A stretch of DNA of 11,410 bases from contig MKRS01000286.1 of assembly GCA_001897035.1 (NCBI GenBank), forward strand, positions 1-11,410, read 5' to 3'. The translations under genes and the position numbers were made by a program. Of the stretch, positions 8,437-11,410 are shown in pieces. The notes beneath the pieces were generated by a model, which was not told the origin of the DNA, ran no database searches, and saw nothing but the letters and a program-made list of their open reading frames with translations. Each line of letters begins with the position of its first letter. The stretch's first letter is position 1. Source of the stretch: Bacteroidales bacterium 45-6. GTDB lineage: Bacteria > Bacteroidota > Bacteroidia > Bacteroidales > Dysgonomonadaceae.

Positions 8437-10170
8437 ATGAGAAAAATAATCCAATTATTAGCTACGTTGCTTTTAGGCATTACTATAAGTGTATCTGCTG
8501 AAAATGGACAAACACTTTCTGTGAAATCAGTGTCTAATTCAATAAAATGGGGAGTTAATATACATAAAGGAGGAAATGACCCGCAAAATGTTGCCAATAA
8601 ATTAATTGAGAGAAACTTGAAATTTGTAAGAATGGATTTGTGGGGGCATGATCCTGTTTATTTATCTAGTTTTTTAAATGCTGCTAATATCATGCAATCC
8701 CAAAATATTAAAATTCAGGTAGTTGTTCATTCTTCGTTTTCGAGAGGACAACCTCGGTCGCAAGATTACACAGCAGATACTGCAGAAGTAGCACAATATG
8801 TATATAATCAAATAAAGCCGGGAATTATAAGTACAAAAGGTTTAGTTTTGGAATACGAACTTCAAAATGAAGTGCCCTTGTATCCGGATATAATTTTGTC
8901 TGGAGCGACAGGACAAAATGCTTCTGATTACAATACTCCTGCAGGACGATTACAGGCTGCTGCTTTGCGTGGTATGTCGAAAGCTATAAATGATGTTCGG
9001 AAACAGTATAATCTCCCAATTCGTATTATACTTGGTACAGTATCAAGAGATTTTGGTTTCATAACTTATATGCAACAACAGGGTGTACTTTTCGATATTA
9101 TTGGTTATCATATTTATCCGTGGGAAAGACACGCTGCACTTGATCAGGATCCGTGGTTTGGGATCGGTGGCCCATTAGGACAGCTTTCAAAATTTAATAA
9201 ACCGATTCATATAAATGAATTTAATAGCGGCGAAATTACTTCTGGTGCATCATACTCACCCGGAACTAATTATGAAAATCAGGCAGGACAACCTTTGACC
9301 GAAACCGGATACAAAAGCTTGTATAAACATTTAAATGAGATTGTAAATCAGACAGTAGCAAATGTTGAGTCAGTTTATTTTTACGAAGTTTACGATCAAG
9401 CTCAGAATGCAATACCGGAAAATCGTTTTGGACTCTATTACGATACCAATATGGAAAAACCAAAAATATCATTGCTGTTGGCAACTGCTTACGCTGGTGG
9501 AGCCCTTTCTCAAGCAGAAAAAGATTCATTAATAAAGAGAAATTTTGTATTTAATTTTGTAACTGATACAACTAATGATACTACAACCTACACAACTGAC
9601 CAATTCTATTTGATTCCAAGTTCTCAATGGCTTTCTAATAATGCAACATTCGGAGCTATATTCAAAAATGGAGCTACTGAAGTAAAAGTTCCCTTTATAC
9701 TTAATAGTTCGACCGGAATGTATAAATTGACTATTCCGGCTGGTAGCTGGCCACAAATTTGTCTGAAGCGTTATTCAACAGATGGAATGGGAGACTGGGG
9801 AGGTTTTGCAACTTATGACGCGGTATTACAGATTCAATCAAATAATTTTATTACATATAACAAAGCTTACAATTGTATATCAGTTATAGGTTGGGCTAAT
9901 GGAACGGACCCTTCACAATACAATATATCAACATATCCGGTTACTTCACAAGTGATAATTCCTCAATCGACAGGTGTATTTAAATCAGCTTATGGCTTAA
10001 AGAATCAACTTGTTGTGAATGCTCAAAGTGCAGCGCATATTGAACTATACACTATAACCGGACAATTGCTTCATAAAGAAACTATAACAGGAAGGTTTAT
10101 TTATCCCGTTAATTCAGGAGTTTACTTACTTCGGGTGAATGGGGAAACTCGTAAAATACCAGTGCCATAG
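8437..10170 (+). CDS. Secreted clan GH-A glycosidase with beta-sandwich module and sorting-like C-terminus
   Basis: A multi-domain enzyme of unassigned family. The signal peptide is residues 1-21 (ending Val-Ser-Ala). A TIM-barrel hydrolase covers about 33-350, with Asn144-Glu145 (acid/base candidate at the end of strand 4), Tyr-His-Ile-Tyr-Pro-Trp after strand 6, and Glu261 in Ile-Asn-Glu-Phe-Asn (nucleophile candidate on strand 7). The Asn-Glu pair and a second Glu 116 residues later are the hallmark of clan GH-A; GH39- or GH5-like are my best guesses. A Thr/Asp-rich linker (376-388) leads to a module starting Gln-Phe-Tyr-Leu-Ile-Pro with an Ile-Pro-Ala-Gly-Ser-Trp segment (about 389-500), which resembles small carbohydrate-binding-like beta-sandwiches of Bacteroidetes. 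The tail (about 505-577) has Ile-Glu-Leu-Tyr-x-Ile-Thr-Gly-Gln and Gly-Val-Tyr-Leu-Leu-Arg-Val-Asn-Gly, like T9SS sorting or DUF6383 domains. It is last in the operon after a 64-bp AT-rich gap. The reading frame ends where IS debris begins, so its final residues may be altered. Confidence 0.82.
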   Translation: MRKIIQLLATLLLGITISVSAENGQTLSVKSVSNSIKWGVNIHKGGNDPQNVANKLIERNLKFVRMDLWGHDPVYLSSFLNAANIMQSQNIKIQVVVHSSFSRGQPRSQDYTADTAEVAQYVYNQIKPGIISTKGLVLEYELQNEVPLYPDIILSGATGQNASDYNTPAGRLQAAALRGMSKAINDVRKQYNLPIRIILGTVSRDFGFITYMQQQGVLFDIIGYHIYPWERHAALDQDPWFGIGGPLGQLSKFNKPIHINEFNSGEITSGASYSPGTNYENQAGQPLTETGYKSLYKHLNEIVNQTVANVESVYFYEVYDQAQNAIPENRFGLYYDTNMEKPKISLLLATAYAGGALSQAEKDSLIKRNFVFNFVTDTTNDTTTYTTDQFYLIPSSQWLSNNATFGAIFKNGATEVKVPFILNSSTGMYKLTIPAGSWPQICLKRYSTDGMGDWGGFATYDAVLQIQSNNFITYNKAYNCISVIGWANGTDPSQYNISTYPVTSQVIIPQSTGVFKSAYGLKNQLVVNAQSAAHIELYTITGQLLHKETITGRFIYPVNSGVYLLRVNGETRKIPVP

Positions 10171-10172
10171 GG

Positions 10173-10307
10173 ATGTGCAGACACAAGCATCAAAGCCGTG
10201 GGTTATCCATCGAGAAGCTAATCATTTCTTTTTATGCCAATGGGATGAGCGTTTCAGATATTGAAGAAGAAATGCATGAGGTTTATAGAATAATCTTATT
10301 GGTATAG
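10173..10307 (+). pseudogene. Fragment of an IS256-type (Transposase_mut) transposase
   Basis: The plus-strand frame from ATG 10173 to TAG 10305-10307 encodes 44 residues. It contains His-Lys-His-Gln-Ser-Arg-Gly, then Ile-Ser-Phe-Tyr-Ala-Asn-Gly-Met-Ser-Val-Ser-Asp-Ile-Glu-Glu-Glu-Met. This matches the conserved internal segment of IS256-family transposases, in which a Tyr-Ala-x-Gly-Met-(Ser/Thr)-x-x-(Asp/Glu)-Ile block precedes the catalytic core. Homology runs from about 10180 to about 10290. Everything before and after it is absent, including all catalytic Asp/Glu residues, and no terminal inverted repeat is seen. It is a dead relic, too short to be picked up as a gene, and not a functional protein. 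It begins only a few bases after the stop of the clan GH-A gene. Confidence 0.7.
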
Positions 10308-10337
10308 GCGCTTAGGCCGCCCTGTTTAATATATTGA

Positions 10338-10835
10338 TTATAAACGTATAGGTTTTTTTTTAATCATCTTTCTTATGAGTAAATCAAAGATTGTCCCCAT
10401 ATTTGAGCGTCTATTGTACCTAAAGTGGTACTCATCAAGATACCCTTGAAGTCTTTCTTTGCTGCAATGGTGATGAATTCCCCTGAGCCAACCTTTGAGA
10501 TTCATGATGTGAATATGTATGTCTTGAAAGCTCTTTCCATTCTCAGATTTAATTTGTTGAAGATTAGGATAATCCTTTTTTAATGGAACATATCCTCTCC
10601 ATTCGTCTGTTATGATTGTAGCTTCTTTGCCAATATAAGTTTCAAAGAAAGGTTTGAATGAATTAGCAGAAGCATCGTCGATACATTGTGCATAAGCGCG
10701 TCCAACTCCACTTGGAACAATTTCCAAAGCGACTATGACGAGTTTCTTATCACCTTTACTTCGACCTTGCTTGCCTTCTTCCTGTCCGCTGGAAGGTCTG
10801 GACAAAATAGACGGATATAGCACAAAAGCTTGCAA
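10338..10835 (-). pseudogene. 5'-truncated ISXO2-like (IS1595 family) transposase
   Basis: The minus-strand frame ends at TAA 10338-10340 and encodes most of the ISXO2-like DDE domain: Glu-Glu-Gly-Lys-Gln-Gly-Arg-Ser-Lys-Gly, Val-Ala-Leu-Glu-Ile, the second catalytic aspartate in Thr-Asp-Glu-Trp-Arg-Gly-Tyr (residue 77 counted from the TTG at 10835), Met-Asn-Leu-Lys-Gly-Trp-Leu-Arg-Gly with the third catalytic position near Asn112, and the closing Tyr-Leu-Asp-Glu-Tyr-x-Phe-Arg-Tyr-Asn-Arg-Arg. The normal N-terminal zinc-ribbon region and the first catalytic aspartate (normally in a Val-Asp-Glu context just before the Gly-Lys-Gln-Gly stretch) are missing. Family-like sequence begins near 10790, and an in-frame TAA lies a few codons upstream of the TTG, so the first ~16 predicted residues are probably not native. 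I read it as an inactive remnant. Confidence 0.8.
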
Positions 10836-10932
10836 GTTATTTTCTTACAGGCTTTTTTTGTGTCCAGTTGGATGAAAAAATAGGGTTTCTTTGGGTAAAG
10901 AAGGGTGGTCTTGTTTGTTCTTTGTTTTATTC
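10836..10932. other. Intergenic stretch between transposase remnant and LanC-like gene
   Basis: This stretch contains no open frame, no clear terminal inverted repeat and no convincing terminator. An 8-bp palindrome (CTTGCAAG) lies close by at about 10829-10836, and a weak 6-bp stem at 10887-10902 precedes a T-run on the minus strand. It probably contains the lost boundary of the truncated IS1595-type element and the 3' untranslated region of the LanC-like gene. Confidence 0.4.
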
Positions 10933-11409
10933 TTAGAAGGCGAAGAAGGCTTCGTCCCAGCTCGGTTCAAACTCGGCAATGCTTGCCACCATGACCAATC
11001 CTATTCCGGCAATTCCGTCCTCAATCCCAAATTTTCCATTCGAAATTAATTCCTGTAGAAGTTTGGCGAAGGCATCCGGAGTCAACATTTCATTAAGCAA
11101 TAATTCAACATGATTCTGACATTTGCCTTCCGGAATGTATTGGTGAATGCGGCTACACAAGTGCATGATTTGGATAAATTCTTTTGTATTGGCATATTTG
11201 GGGCTAAATTCCAGCTGATTATCAATCGTCTCTTCTAACAAATCTTGTGCCAATTGCTTCCAGTCACTTTTGTTTGCCGCATGGGCTGCATGTAGAAAGG
11301 CGTAAGCCAGAAGCAGCTGATTTCGAGGATCGTTTCCGCCTTCTTCCTGCACCAGTTGTATTGCCATTTCAACATAATCGGCGACTAATGGCTCTATTTT
11401 GCTGTGGCT
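10933..11409 (-). CDS. C-terminal part of a LanC-like (lanthionine synthetase C-type) protein, 5' end outside window
   Basis: The minus-strand frame stops with TAA at 10933-10935 and stays open through the right edge. The ATG at 11365-11367 is internal, because in-frame codons (Ser-His-Ser-Lys-Ile-Glu-Pro-Leu-Val-Ala-Asp-Tyr-Val-Glu) continue upstream of it. The last ~32 residues, Gly-Ile-Glu-Asp-Gly-Ile-Ala-Gly-Ile-Gly-Leu followed by Glu-Pro-Ser-Trp-Asp-Glu, match the C-terminal signature of LanC cyclases (Gly-hydrophobic-x-Asp/Glu-Gly-x-Ala-Gly-x-Gly, then Trp-Asp near the end). Canonical LanC enzymes fold as an alpha toroid and form thioether rings with a zinc held by Cys, Cys and His. 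The Cys-His-Gly ligand motif normally lies roughly 70 residues before this tail and is not visible here, although about 110 residues of that region are in view. It is helix-rich with no membrane segment. It could be a divergent, non-catalytic or degenerate family member. It is convergent with the glycan operon and unrelated to it. Confidence 0.5.
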   Translation of the reverse strand, partial: SHSKIEPLVADYVEMAIQLVQEEGGNDPRNQLLLAYAFLHAAHAANKSDWKQLAQDLLEETIDNQLEFSPKYANTKEFIQIMHLCSRIHQYIPEGKCQNHVELLLNEMLTPDAFAKLLQELISNGKFGIEDGIAGIGLVMVASIAEFEPSWDEAFFAF

Positions 11410-11410
11410 T

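Noticed and set aside
10307..10321. A GC-rich short inverted repeat (GGCG...CGCC) just after the IS256 relic, considered as an IS end or terminator.
   Set aside because: It has only four pairs and no T-run, and no matching copy was seen at the other side of either IS remnant.
10875..10902. A 6-bp stem (10887-10902) followed by a T-run on the minus strand, a possible terminator for the LanC-like gene.
   Set aside because: The stem has only one G/C pair and the T-run starts six bases away from it, so it is too weak to call.

Overview
The window is AT-rich DNA from a member of the Bacteroidota, most likely Bacteroidales. The evidence is a compact run of secreted SusB/GH97, GH92, BglX-type GH3 and SGNH-esterase genes, a C-terminal tail resembling a type IX secretion (T9SS) or DUF6383-type module, mostly weak Shine-Dalgarno sequences, and IS256/IS1595-type transposase relics of the sort common in this phylum. 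No rRNA, tRNA or CRISPR array was seen.

Bases 1-10170 are one co-directional plus-strand block, very probably a single operon and part of a polysaccharide utilisation locus whose SusC/SusD genes and regulator lie outside the window. In order it holds: the 3' end of a large protein that looks like the DUF4450 type; a secreted sialate-O-acetylesterase-like carbohydrate esterase; a GH3 beta-glucosidase-like enzyme; a GH92 alpha-mannosidase-like enzyme; a GH97 enzyme with the retaining (alpha-galactosidase-like) catalytic arrangement; and a clan GH-A glycosidase with an appended beta-sandwich module and a sorting-like C-terminus. Gaps between genes are 12, 9, 31, 21 and 64 bp. Every complete gene starts with a signal peptide. 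Together the set would deacetylate a branched, partly acetylated glycan and remove beta-glucosyl(-like), alpha-mannosyl and alpha-galactosyl(-like) residues. The last gene, the only one with a sorting-like tail, is the best candidate for a surface-exposed, possibly endo-acting enzyme. The exact substrate cannot be read from the sequence.

Bases 10171-10932 are a small insertion-sequence graveyard that starts immediately after the last operon gene: a 44-codon shred of an IS256-type transposase on the plus strand, then a 5'-truncated ISXO2/IS1595-type transposase on the minus strand. Both lack essential parts and cannot be active.

Bases 10933-11410 hold the 3' end of a minus-strand gene that runs off the right edge. 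Its last ~32 residues match the C-terminal signature of LanC-like lanthionine cyclases. The ~110 visible residues before that contain no Cys-His-Gly zinc motif, so it may be a divergent or non-catalytic relative. It belongs to a different functional neighbourhood from the glycan operon.
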